From Papio anubis (lineage: Eukaryota > Chordata > Mammalia > Primates > Cercopithecidae): 64,000 nucleotides of DNA. Both the position numbers and the translations under genes were made by a program. The notes under the pieces were generated by a model, which was not told the origin of the DNA, did not search any database, and saw only the letters and a list, made by a program, of their open reading frames with translations. Of the stretch, positions 11,162 to 23,100 are shown in pieces. How positions within the stretch are numbered: position 1 is the stretch's first letter; each line of letters starts with the position of its first letter. The stretch spans positions 190,515,987-190,579,986 of the forward strand of contig NC_044977.1 of assembly GCF_008728515.1 (NCBI RefSeq). Direction: 5' to 3'.

Positions 11162-11307
11162 TGGCCTGGTAAGGAGGCTCATGCCTGTAATCCTAGTACT
11201 CTGGGAGGCCAAGGTGGGAGGATCAGTGGAGCCCAGAAGTTGGAGACCAGCCTAGACAACATAGGGACCCCTGTTTTTGAGACCCTAGTCTCTCAAAACA
11301 AAACAAA
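11162..11307 (+). repeat. Alu monomer (FLAM-like), plus
   Basis: Single left-arm-like unit of about 146 bp, GGCCTGGTAAGGAGGCTCAT to a degenerate A-rich end. Confidence 0.75.
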
Positions 11308-11354
11308 GTTGTAACCACTCAGGAGAAATTAAACCTAATCACTAATTTGATGAT

Positions 11355-11758
11355 ATTAGATTGGTGCAAAACTAATTGTGGTTTTGGCTATCAAAAGTAC
11401 TTTGGTGCAGGCCAGAAGCAGTGGCTGACGCCTGTAATCCCAGCACTTTGGGAGGCTGAGGCGGGTGGATCACTTGAGGTCAGGAGTTCCAGACCAGCCT
11501 GGGCAACATGGTGAAACCCTGTCTCTACTAAAAATACAAAAATTAGCCAGGTGTGGTGGCAGGCACCTATAATCCCAGCTACTTGGGAGGCGGAGGCAGG
11601 AGAATCTCTTGCACCTAGGAGGCAGAGGTTGCAGTGAGCCAAGATCACGTCACTGCACTCCAGCCTGGGCAACAGAGCAATTCTGTCTCAAAAAAACAAA
11701 AAACAACAAAGAAAAGTACTTTGGTGCAAAAGTAATTGCGGTTTTGGCCATTAAAAAG
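11355..11758 (+). repeat. MADE1-like sequence, two half units in direct order, split by an Alu
   Basis: TTAGATTGGTGCAAAACTAA and TTTGGTGCAAAAGTAATTGC are both left halves of the mariner-derived MADE1 element. They lie head to tail rather than as the usual palindrome. An Alu (11410-11711) interrupts them with a 17-bp duplication, AAAAGTACTTTGGTGCA (11393-11409 and 11712-11728). Confidence 0.75.
11410..11711 (+). repeat. AluS-type, plus, inside MADE1
   Basis: Full-length dimeric Alu with a perfect 17-bp target-site duplication. Confidence 0.92.
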
Positions 11759-11876
11759 TAGAGACGAGGTTACGTCATGTTGGCCAGGCTGGTCTTGAAC
11801 TCCTGACCTCAAGTGATCCACCCACCTCGGCCTCCCAAAGTGCTAGGATTACAGGTGTAAGCCACCATGCCTGGCC
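11757..11876 (-). repeat. Alu fragment, minus
   Basis: About 120 bp, from GTAGAGACGAGG to CCACCATGCCTGGCCA, abutting the MADE1 remnant. Confidence 0.85.
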
Positions 11877-12555
11877 AGATATGCTGATTTTTAAACAAGC
11901 CATAAAAATATGACATGCACTACAGTAGGGGCATATTTAAAGTACATTGACCACACCCCGCATTGTGGGCGGGCGTGTGTGGGGGAAGGTTTTCAATAAA
12001 TAACGCTGGAGAATGTTTGCTTTTGGCAACAAGGCCATGGCCGCAGCTCTGCAGAGGCCCTTGGAAGCGGCAAGAGATGGTATAGGGAGAAAGGCAAATA
12101 GCACAGGCAGGGCAGCACCCACAGCAGGGAGGTGAGACGGTCAGTGTTCAGTCGCGAGGGAGTCGGGACTTCATCCTGCAGCGAACACTTTGGACGGTAT
12201 CTTCTAACCACCTCCCTCCGGGTCATCAGAACCCTGCCCAGGTTCTCCCTGTACTTTCCACAGGGCTCTGCACGTGGTCGGCCCTCAGGAAATGAATCAG
12301 TTCCTTAACCAGGCTCCTCAGAGGTCCAGCAGCTGCCCAGGAGCTAAAGATAATGTTTTTGGCCATGGTTCAGAGTTAGCCAAAAAGAAAAACTAACAAG
12401 AGGACCGGAGCACTTGTCCTCCTGGACGCTAGGCAGTGATGTGACTGCTCAAAGGCATTTCCTGTTGGCAGAGGTGGCAGGACCTCAGGCACCGTCCTTC
12501 TGAAGGAAGGGCTGCAGCGGCCTGGGCGGCCCTACGGGAGTGGGCAGCCAATGGT

Positions 12556-12727
12556 GACCGTAAATCCCAGCCACCTGGGGGAGACAGGCCAGCAGCTCAA
12601 CAGCTTTCTCTTCTGGGAGGGCACGTTGCTTGAATCTGGGAGAGGGAGGTTCTAGTGAGACGAGATCACACGACTGCACTCCAGCCTGGGCGACAGAGTG
12701 AGACTCCGTCTCAGAAAAAAAGAAAAA
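12556..12727 (+). repeat. Alu 3' fragment, plus
   Basis: Diverged right-arm sequence ending CACTCCAGCCTGGGCGACAG and an A-rich tail. The left part is rearranged. Confidence 0.75.
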
Positions 12728-12731
12728 CGGA

Positions 12732-13108
12732 AATACCAGAGACGGTAATGTATAAAGAAAAGATGTTTAATTGGCTCGCTGTCCTATAGACTGCATAGGA
12801 AGCACAGCAGCTTCTACTTCTAGGGAGACCTCAGGAAACTCACAATCATGTTGGAAGGCGAAGGAGAAGCAGGCACATCTTATATGGCCAGAGCAGGAGG
12901 GAGGCAGAGGGGAGGTGCCACACACTTCAAAGCAATCAGATGTGACGAAGACTCAGTATCACGGAGAACAGCACCGAGGGGGTGGTGCTAAACCATTTGT
13001 GAGGACTCTGCCCCAAAATCCAATCACCTCCCACCAGGCCCCACCTCCCACCAGGGGGCTTACATTTCCACATGAGACTTGGGGAGGACACAGATCCAAA
13101 CCCTATCA
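12732..13108 (-). repeat. MaLR-type LTR (MST/THE1-like), minus
   Basis: An old endogenous LTR read in reverse: it begins near ATACCAGAGACGGTAATGTA and ends GACACAGATCCAAACCCTATCA, the reverse complement of the TGATA(G/T)GGTTTGGATCTGTG start of these LTRs. It is a solitary LTR with no internal genes. Confidence 0.75.
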
Positions 13109-13139
13109 AGAGTGCTTTCGTGCTTTTGATTATATTTTG

Positions 13140-13378
13140 TAACTATGTTATTTAATTTACATACCATACAATTCACCAATGTAAAGTGTGTAATTCAATG
13201 GTCTTAAGCATATTCACAGAGTTGTGTGACCATTGCTACAATCAATTTTAGGACATTTTTATCACTGCAAAAGGAAGGCCTCAATCTTCCCATTCCTCCC
13301 ATCCCTAAGCAACCACAAGTCTACTTTCTCTATATGGCGATTTGCTTATTCTGGACATTTTAAACAAGTGGAATAGCC
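13140..13378 (-). repeat. L1M 3' fragment, minus
   Basis: TTTACATACCATACAATTCA and CACAGAGTTGTGTGACCATT match old L1 3' UTR sequence in reverse. Confidence 0.7.
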
Positions 13379-13593
13379 AGAGAAGATGAGGGCTAGGTAG
13401 TAAATACCGCAGCTGCCCTGTCACCCGGTGAGTACATTCTACATGTTCCTCAGTGGAAGTGAGCCCCCGCTGCGCACTAACCGAACCCAAGTCCCTTGTT
13501 TAGAGTCGGAGGAACCCAACTAGGACACTCACAATGGGGAGTTTCTGTTTCACCTTTGTCCCAAATGTGTCTCATGAACCATCCCTTGCAATT

Positions 13594-13817
13594 CTTTTTC
13601 TTGTGATATAGTCTCACTCTGTCACCCAGGCTGGAGTGCAGTGGCGCGATCTCCGTTCACCGCAAACTCTACCTCCCAGGTTCAAGCGATTCTCCTGCCT
13701 CAGCCTCCCGAGTAGATGGGACTACCGGTGCCTGCCACCACACCCGGCTAATTGTTTTGTATTTGTAGTACAGATGGGGTTTCACCGTGTTGGTGCATGA
13801 GCCACTGCGCCTGGCCA
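13594..13817 (-). repeat. Alu with internal deletion, minus
   Basis: The right arm is present, but the left arm is cut from GTTTCACCGTGTTGG directly to TGCATGAGCCACTGCGCCTGG. It lies in sense orientation in what is probably the LSG1 3' UTR. Confidence 0.85.
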
Positions 13818-14018
13818 GGAGGAGGTTTCTAGGGCTCCCAGATGACTCCTTGTCGTCAGAGCTGGTGTTTCCAGGAGGCCCTTGGTCTTGACACGGAGAC
13901 TGCTGGATGCAGCTGTGCCCGCAGAGCAGGGCCCATTCTACAGTGCCAGTGTCTTGCGACAGTTCCACAGGCAACAGGCAGCTTCTGCTCTTTTCCATCT
14001 GCACAATGCAGCCCAACC

Positions 14019-14198
14019 TCACAGATCCAGGTGCTTGTAGAGTCTGCGACTTTTTTCTTTTTTATTTCTGTTGCCATGTTTTTTCCAGGGCTTCCCTGCC
14101 CCGTTCTCAGAGCTCACCGTGGCTGCAGTCACTACACCACTCCCGGGCTTGTAACCCATCACAGCCTGGACTCCTTTGGTCAAAGCCCTCACATTCTC
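14019..14198 (-). CDS. LSG1: LSG1 coding exon 14 and stop
   Basis: 180 nt including TGA (14019-14021). The acceptor is TTTCCTAG. It encodes ENVRALTKGVQAVMGYKPGS, then a basic tail KPWKKHGNRNKKEKSRRLYK ending HLDL. The 3' UTR continues to lower coordinates; no AATAAA is evident in the next kilobase, only ATTAAA variants near 13150 and 12768 on the transcribed strand, so the poly(A) site is undecided. Confidence 0.94.
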   Translation of the reverse strand, partial: ENVRALTKGVQAVMGYKPGSGVVTAATVSSENGAGKPWKKHGNRNKKEKSRRLYKHLDL

Positions 14199-17100
14199 CT
14201 AGGAAATAAGAGAAAACATTATCTGAGATGTCAGCAGGCTGTCCTTTAAGGGATATGCACAGTACTGTCAGTGGATCACTTCAAGATAAAAAGGAGTCAG
14301 TCACTCAGTAAATTCCTCCCCCCCTTCCTTTCACTGGTCCTCTTTCTCCCACCAGCATTCTGTCTTCATTTCATCTCTTCTCCCTCCTTATTCCCTCATC
14401 AAGTTTGTTTAGTCTCATACTTTCAAATGCCATCTACAACTAGACTCAATACCAGCTGTTTTCTGGAAATTTGTCTTAATATAAAAACTAAACCTGCTTC
14501 AACCACATTAGAAATGGACTCTAAACAAGTTTTAAGTTTACTTAGTTAAAAAAAAATTAGTACACTATGATTTGCAAGTTACTTATAATAGTAAAATATT
14601 ACTCTAGAGGCTACGGTTGAGACATATGAATTATATTGAAATTATGACAAGTTTTCAGCCTTCTTGTACACAGCCTTTAGAAACCTATAAACATTTAAAA
14701 TTTCAAATTAAATGTTCTGTATGACAGCTGTAGGCCCAAGGAGAAACTTGTCATCTTTTTGCATATTGGTAAATTTTCTTCCAAATACTGGTACATACCA
14801 ACTAGGAAATAATTCAAACTAGGAGCTACAAACATCTAAGTTTTGCCCCAGCTTTGCAATTTAAAGCAAGTGCCCTTGGGTAACTCAGTCTCTCCAGCGC
14901 CAGTGTCCTCAGGGAACAATATTTGCTTGGCCTGCATCACAGGCTCATCGTGTGAGGCAGCAGATAAAGCATGGGATGAATACAAAAACATTCTCTGGGT
15001 ACAGCTGATCACCCCCTCCTAACCCCTGTCCTGTTTTCGCTATAGTAGTCACTTAAAAACATTTTTAAACTACATTGGGTACAACTATATGATTTACCTC
15101 TTTTGCATGTAGATTTGACCTTTAAAATACTGCCTACAAATTGTAGCTGTGACATAAGCAACTAAAGTTATCAATATTTTAAAGTGCAGAAGACATTTTT
15201 GAAATCTGTTTCTTTAGCACTTTCTATCACCAAGTGTGTTGGCTCAGAGAAAAGACAACTGACTAAATGGGTGCAAATATTTGTAAATCAATCTGATAAG
15301 GGACTGGTATCCAGAATATATAAAGAACTCTTACAACTTCATAACAGACATTTCTCTACAGAAAATATACATGTGCCAATGAGCACAGAAAAAGATGCTC
15401 AGCACCACCAGTCATTAGGGAAATACCAAATCAAAACTACAATGCAATACGCTTCCCAGGTATTAGGATGGCTACAATAGAAAAAGACCGGAAATAATAG
15501 ACGTTGACAAGGATGAGGAGAAAATGAGAAACCTCACACATCACGGGTGTAACGTAAAACAGCACAGCCACTTTCGGAGAGTCTGGCAATACCTCCAATG
15601 TTAAACACGCAATTACAGTCTGACCCAGCAAGCCCACGCCTAGGTATATACTCAGGAAAAATGAAATCCACGTCTCCACAAAAACTTGTGCACAAGTGTT
15701 CATTACACCATTATCCACAGTAGCCAAAAAGTGGAAACAACCCAAATGTCCATCAGATGATACACAGACACAACGTGGCGCAGCTGTACACTACAACGCC
15801 ATTCGGTAATAAAAAGGAATGGAACACTGACGCATGCACAACATGGATGGATCTCTAAGACACCATGCTAAGTGGAAGAAGCCTGTCGCAAAGAGCACAT
15901 CGTATGATTCCAGTCACATGAAACGTCTAGAACGGGTGAATCTATACATAAAGATTGATTATTGGTTGGCAGGGGCTGGGGGGAAAAGGGGAACAGGGAG
16001 TAACTGCTAATAAATAAGGTTTCTTTTGGGGGTTATTAAACCCTTTTTGGGGTTATTAAAATGTGTTTATGGCATGTGATACTCAATAAAGCTGTTATAA
16101 AGAGTGTTGGATCAGAAGTTTAAGAAAAGTTTTAAAACTTACTTGATGGAAAAAAGTTTTGTCAACGATATTTTCAATCTGCTTTACTTTTTTATTTCTG
16201 CCTGGCTGCATTTTTATTTCATCACCATTCGTTTTGTTCTCTGGGAGTCGCTGGTGTTGATGCTGAAAAGTTACAGGATCTCTTCCAGGAGGAGGATGGC
16301 AGTACAGCAGCTTACCCTGCAAAGACAGCATGAATGACGACAGTGCATCCTAAGAGCCATCTGTGGCCTCGGAGGAGACATCCCCACCCAGTCACACTCC
16401 GATGGAGCTCTCCGCCTTCTGGTTACGTTAGCTGAGTTGAGCTTTGGTCTACTGCAGCTGAAGAGTCCTTTTTCCAACACGTCAATGGTCAAAGTGTTCC
16501 AAAGACCTAACTCTTCCCATGGTGCCCCAGACTAGGATGAAATTTCTTTCTTCTTTTCTTGTTTGCATTCCCACTTAAGTATTCTTCAGCATACTGAAAT
16601 GGTTATACTTACGGCGAATATTTTCCAAAACAAAACTCAAGACACAACTGGGCAGTTACGACTCACGGTAATGTTGGGGTAGACTGTTAGAGTCAGGAGA
16701 GTTCGTGGTAATGCCGGGTAGACTATTACAGTCAGGAGAGTTCGCGGTAATGCCGGGTAGACTATTACAGTCAGGAGAGTTCCTTGACTCCTGTAGGTGG
16801 GGTTGCTCACTGGGGGCAAGTCTGCCTCTTTCCATCATAAATGATCTGAAGCTTGTGACAATTTTTACCTCATCTTTACATCCTCCATAGTAAGTGGTAA
16901 ATGAATACATGACTTATCCATACCAATAGTATGAACTGCTTTCCTCCTGAACTGAAGGCAAAGCCCATATGGTTGCCACTATGCTCCAAGAGCTCCACTG
17001 ATGTGGTCTTGAGAAGGGGAGGAAATAAAGCCAAATCCTCACAACTGGTTATTAACAGGGCCCTGTAATGCTTATTTGTGGAAAGAAACTTGACAACAAT

Positions 17101-20100
17101 TATCGGGGGCTCATTATGTGCCAGGCATTGAGCTTAGTGCTACACACACACACACACACACACACACAGAGCTTCCATTTATTTCCCATAATAATCTCAT
17201 GAGATAGGCCCTGTTCATTTCCATTTTACTATGGGGAAACCCCCAAATAGCATGTTCTCATTTGAAAAGGAGACATAATAATCTCAGACTTGTTACGTAT
17301 TTTTACTGAGAAGACGCATGTAAAACAGAACTATTTCTAGCAGGGTTAGCTTTGAAAAAATGTTAGCTGTTATTATCGTTACTACACAAATACAGAGATA
17401 GCCATATAAACAGCTATACTACGAAGAAGACTGTGACAATAGTTGCAATCATAACAAGCAAAGGGCTGTAGGAGACGGAAAAACCAGATGCATAAATTGG
17501 TGATTTTCACTCATAATAGGTGTTCAGAGAGCTCCATCTTTTGTAATCTCTATAATCCATATAATGTTAACTACCCTACATCAAGATCACAACTCCAGTT
17601 TCAGTGTATTTCCTTTATGATCGAACAAGTTGCCATTCTCTAAGAACACAGACTGGGGAAAAGACGTGCGTATCGGAGAGCATGAGAGGCGGGGTGCACT
17701 TACATTGACATAGTCCTTCAGGATGTAGCGCGCAGATCGAGGCTGGTCTGGCTGGCCATGCGCTGTCATGAATCCCCGCATATCTGTGAAGAGAAGATAA
17801 TTTTGCAAAATCTTAGATGACAGAATATCACAACAGAGACAACTGAGGTGATGTAGCTTCTATTACTAACTATGCATTCTTACTCCTAGCTTTAAAAAAA
17901 TTAGGTATCATTGTAGAATATATATTGTTTAGCATTCAAAACACTAGATCATCCAGGAGAATATTTACTTATATCTGATATCTTAACAATCACCTACCAC
18001 CATGCTATGAAAGACAAATTTGATTTCTCTCTACTCCAGTTATTTCTTCTACCTCTTTATTTTATTTTTTTGTTGAGACGGAGTCTCGTTCTGTTGCCCA
18101 GGCTGGAGTGCAGTGTCACAATCTTGGCTCACTGCAACCTCCACCTCCCGGGTTCAAGTGATTCTGGTGCCTCAGACTCCTGAGGAGCTGGGATTACAGG
18201 CGCACGCCACCACGCCCAGCTAATTTTTGTATTTTTAGTAGAGACGGGGTTTCACCATGTTGGTCAGGCTAGCCTTGATCTCCTGACCTCAGGTGATCTG
18301 CCCGCCTCGGCCTCCCAAAGTGCTGGGATTACAGGCGTAACCCACCACGCCCGGCCTCTTTATTTTAAACATTTATTCATGGAGGCTACCTGTAGGAGAA
18401 TGCTACACTGTCAATACTACTTGCAAAACAGAAAGCAACAGATGAAGTTTTCTTATTGAATGATGTACCCACATTTTTTCCCCAGTAAGATCCCTTTAAT
18501 ACTAACTCAGTCAGAAGGCAGCAAAACACAGTGTTAAGAACATGGCTTCAGCAGACAGGCTGTGTTCCAAACTCAGCCCCCTCACATACTAGCTGTCGAC
18601 TGGCTTTTCCAGTTTAGAAGAAAATAGTTAGAATCCTAATTCACACGATATACAAAAATAAATGTAGGCAGATTAAAAATCTAAATGTTAAAAAGTAAAT
18701 ATTACAGGAAGATAGTTTTATCTTTTTTGGGATGGAGAAGACCTTCCCAAGTAAAACACCAAACCCAGTCAAACCAAAAAGGAAAAATATAGTCTGTTAA
18801 AATTGTCAACTTCTTTGGGGGCCAAAGAAACCATAATTAATGTTGGAAAAAAATGTGTAGCACATACAACAAAGAACTTCTACAAATCATTAAGAGAGAA
18901 CCATGTATAGGAAAATGTGATTCCCAGAAGAAATATAAATAGTCACAAAACATTTGGAAAGATGCTCAACTTCACTAGTAGTTAAAGAAATACAAAGTAA
19001 AATGAGAGTAATCTGGCAATATCTTTGAACATTTCCTGTCGAGATTTTCTTTTATATGGACTTGCAGACAGTGAACTTAGCAATTGTACGTGTGGTCATT
19101 TGTTTTTACAGACTGGCTTTTTCCTTACTCTGATTTTACCAGGCAGCATTAGATGAAACATCTTAAAAGACTCAGATTATTTTCAGTTTTATCGGAAGTA
19201 CAATCAAACTGAAAGTTTGGTGGAAGTCCACCTTTCCGCATTTTCCAGGCTAACATCCTCGAGGGAGATCTCACCCAGGCTATTCCACTGACCAGCCACC
19301 TCACCTTGGGTCAGCTTGGGCTCTGGGTTCAGATTCTACTTCTTAAAAGCAGGGGCTAGGAGGTGAGGTAATCTTTAAGGTCTTTTCTTGTTCTGTGACT
19401 CAGTCATTAGAATAGTCTTACACAAGTGTTTAGTATTTATCCTCTTTAGAGTCTCTAAGTTCAAGGTTTGATTTAAGTGTGATTCCTATCAAATCACCTT
19501 CCACCTTTCTCTGCCAGTAAATACTCGAATAAGCGGAACTCCTTCCCAGCCAGTGGCAATCCCTTTCAAAGCAAGCCACACACGCACAGAAATGCTTCTC
19601 ATGCTGCTATTTTTTTTTTTTTTTTTTTTTAGGTAGACACAAGGTTCTCCAGGCCACCTTTAAAGTTTACATTGAAGGCAAGAAATCATAGGTCCTCATG
19701 TGGAATTGGGATAAAACATGGAGGTGGGAGAGCTGTGGTCTCATTTTCATGTCAAGTAAGTTTACAAGGGCTGATGGGAGAGGAAGGAGGGTGCTTTCTG
19801 CCCCTGTCCTAACCAAGCTCCACTCTGTCCCGTCTCTGAGGGGTCTCCCTTCTGGTGCTCCCCTCCCAACTCTCCTGCCTTGCTGTGGTGCACATATTCA
19901 TTTTCTTCCACACATCCCCTTTCTTCTTGTTTGGGAGAAGACTCCAGAAACAGCCAACACAGCCTCCGATGAGAACCCCTGTGCCTGCACATGGGTACCA
20001 TCAAAGCAGCAAACGTCCTGAAAGCTTTTTGCACTGTAGGTTACTTTGTAGGCAAGGCCTGCAGAGACATTAACCCTGGAAGATGACTTGAAAAATGCTA

Positions 20101-23100
20101 AAGAAATATGATAAATTTATATCTTTGCAGAATAACATTTCTAGTACTATTACTATTCTTATTTCTATTCATTAGGTATACTGTTATTTTTGTTCATGTT
20201 TTCTAATGAATCCCAACTTACATCCATAAGCTGTTAACAGTTCTTCTGATGTTGGAGGTCGGTGGGGATCTTCATCTTCTCTAGGCTTTATGATGTTAAT
20301 GCCATAGGTAGCTTCTAAAACATGTCTTGGAATATTCTGGCAAACGTAGCTTGTCAGGGAATCCACTCTCTTGAACTGACTCCCTCCTCCCCAAGGCATA
20401 CGGAACGTGCCTCTAAGAGCACAGCACTTCATCACTTGTATGACGAACACTCTTTCTCCTCTCCAAAGGACGAGTATAGTTATCGATTAATTTTAAAAGA
20501 CTCAGTTTTTTTTTCCCTTTTAAACAAGGCCTTAAGCTCCCATGACTCTTCCATATGAATTCTTTTAAAATAATAATTTAAAATATCTCTGAAACTGACT
20601 TTAAAGATGACACATTTTTACCCTGAAAAGTAGATTACGCATTTGTGATTCTAATGTAGAGATAAAGCAAGGGGAGTCTGTTTCTAATGTCTACAATTAT
20701 GCAGGATTACTTTTCCTCCTTTGTCTAATCTCTCATAGTTTGTCTGAATTTTCCTTAAGCCACTAAATATTCTACTTGTACTAGTTATTCACGTACATAC
20801 CTCACGTGTCCCCAACAGATTGATGCTTCGTATAGGGCAGTAGCCATCTCTATTTATGCCCTATCCTCCATAGTACCTAACCTAAGGCTACCGGCAATAA
20901 ATAATTCATGTCTCACTATTAATTTACTGAGAAACTTAAAAGGCCGGGCTCACGCCTGTAATCCCAGCACTTTGGGAGGTCAACGCAGGCAGATTATTTG
21001 AGGTCAAGAGTTTGAGAGCAGCCTAGTCAACATGGTGAAACCCCATCTCTGCTGAACAACAACAACAAAATTAACTGGGCATGGTGGTGCACACCTGTAA
21101 TCCCAGCTACTCGGGAGGCTGAGGCAGGAGAATTGCTTGAACCCAGGAGGTGGAGGTTGCAGAGAGCCGAGATTGCACCACTACACTCTAGCCTGGGTGA
21201 CAGAGTGAGACTCCATCTCAAAAATAAAAAAAGCTATATACTTTTTAATATATATGTATCTATGAATAAGCTGTGGCCTTAAGTGTAGTTATGAAGGAAA
21301 TTTTACCCTACTTACAAGCCAGCGGATTAGTGTGCCAATTTCATGAAGTCTCCTGTTTTCTGCTAGTATCTACAAAACAGTAACAGACTAACTTGTTAGC
21401 TTGTAAGTACAGTAAAATCTCAGACCTTGCCCAGTTTTTCCCTTTCGTTTTCTTTTTTCTTCAGGAGTCTCACTTTGGCGCCCAAGCTGGAGGGCAGTGG
21501 CACCATCTCAGCTCACTGCAACCTCTGCCTCTCAGGTTCAAGAGATTCTCATGCTTCGGCCTCCCGAGTAGCTGGGACTATAGGTGTGCACCATCACGCA
21601 CAGCTAGTTTTTGTATTTTTAGTAGAGACAGGGTTTTGCCATGTTGGCCAGGCTGGTCTCAAATACCTGGCCTCAAGTGATCCGCCCACCACGACCTCCC
21701 AAAGTGTTGGGGTTACAGGCATGAACCACCACACCTAGCCCCTGCATAGTTCTTAACAAATCCATCTTTGAGTCCTTTTTTCATGCCGGGTGCTGTCCTA
21801 GATGCTTTCTGTAAGTTAATTCATTATGCTGCTGACAAGTAGCAGAGTTCCTAATTTACTGCTTACTAGTTGTAAGAGCTTAGATAAATTATTTAACTTC
21901 TCTGTGCCTCAGTCTCCTCAAGTTTGAGGAAACGGGAATAACAGCAGTATCTGCCTTAAGGGTTGCTTTCTGAGGATTAAAAGATATTTGATTAGGGTTT
22001 AGAAAAGCACATAGCAAGTATTCAATATGTTAGCTATACTGATTAAATATAATCAACCATGAGATAGATGCTTTTCCCCCACTTAGAGAAAAGGGAAGTA
22101 TTTGGGAAGGTTAAGCAAGTTTTCCAAGGTCACTCAAATGGTTACATGGCATTGTTAAATAGGTTTGCAACTTGGAACCGAGTATCTGAAACCTGGATTC
22201 TCCCATTTCTTCACGGCTACACTGCGGAAATCAGGAAATGAGGTTCCGATTTGGAAGTTCTCATGCTATCTCACAGTCTAAACTTGTGCAGATCACTAGT
22301 ATTTTAAATTCTTCATCAAATCGGAATCCCTCAAATGCCCACAATAAACCTGAAGCCCTAATATGCACGTAATAACTAGAGTGTTTCCAAAGCAGAAAGG
22401 ATATTAACGATACAGGTGGAACATGATCTCTCATCTGATCAATTGGGAGGATTCCGCTGCAAGTCATTTCGGCCTTGGTAGACACGAAAGACGGCATCAC
22501 CAAGCCAGGACAGTCACACAGGCACAGACCAGGCTCCACGTAGAGAGTCTGGAAGACAAGGAAGAGTTTTGAGCTGGGTATACAACAGATGAAAGGAAGA
22601 AACAGCTGCACGCGAGTGGTAAGGAACCACAAAAATACCTGAAAGTGCTTCGTGTGACCAGGTGTGGCAGACACAGATACTTTCTTGTTGCCCATGATGG
22701 TATTGATTGTTGAACTCTTACCAACATTAGGGTAGCCCACCTAGAAGAGACTCAGAAGTTACCAAATAGTAAAACAGTACATCTATCAAAAGACTCAAAG
22801 ATATGACATAGATGATGGCAAGACTAGCATTAAGCGTCTGGTTACTTTGAAAATTATTTGAAATCCATGCTCTCTGTATTTGCTGAGACATCTTTTTTCT
22901 CCTGTGGTGTGGGTATATTTATTCAGACATGTCTCCAGTGACAAATGGTCAGGCTATGTACATTTTAATTTTATAGGTTTTGCTGTTAACAGCAGATGCT
23001 ACAGAAAATTTCATCCCCTTGTCCCCAGCCTTCCCTCACCGCCCCATCTACAGACAGCGGTTTCCATCGCATCTTCCACACTGGGTGAGGCTGATCGGAT

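Larger units (their letters stand above)
20346..22404 (-). other. LSG1: U12-type AT-AC intron (LSG1 intron 10)
   Basis: 2059-nt intron in transcript sense beginning ATATCCTTTC and ending TTCCCTGACAAGCTAC. The ends are AT and AC. ATATCCTT matches the minor-spliceosome donor consensus, and TTCCCTGAC, placed just before the acceptor, matches the U12 branch-site consensus TTCCTTRAC at eight of nine positions. The flanking codons (VSL | VCQN) must join here to keep LSG1 intact, so the boundaries are fixed by the protein. The intron contains two Alus (20942-21231 and 21451-21740) and MIR remnants. Confidence 0.93.

Noticed and set aside
22261..22740. 159-codon continuous frame starting MGYPNVGKSS
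   Set aside because: It reads through exons 9 and 10 and the 90-nt intron by chance. It is not a separate GTPase or retrocopy, since proper splice sites and the other exons are present.
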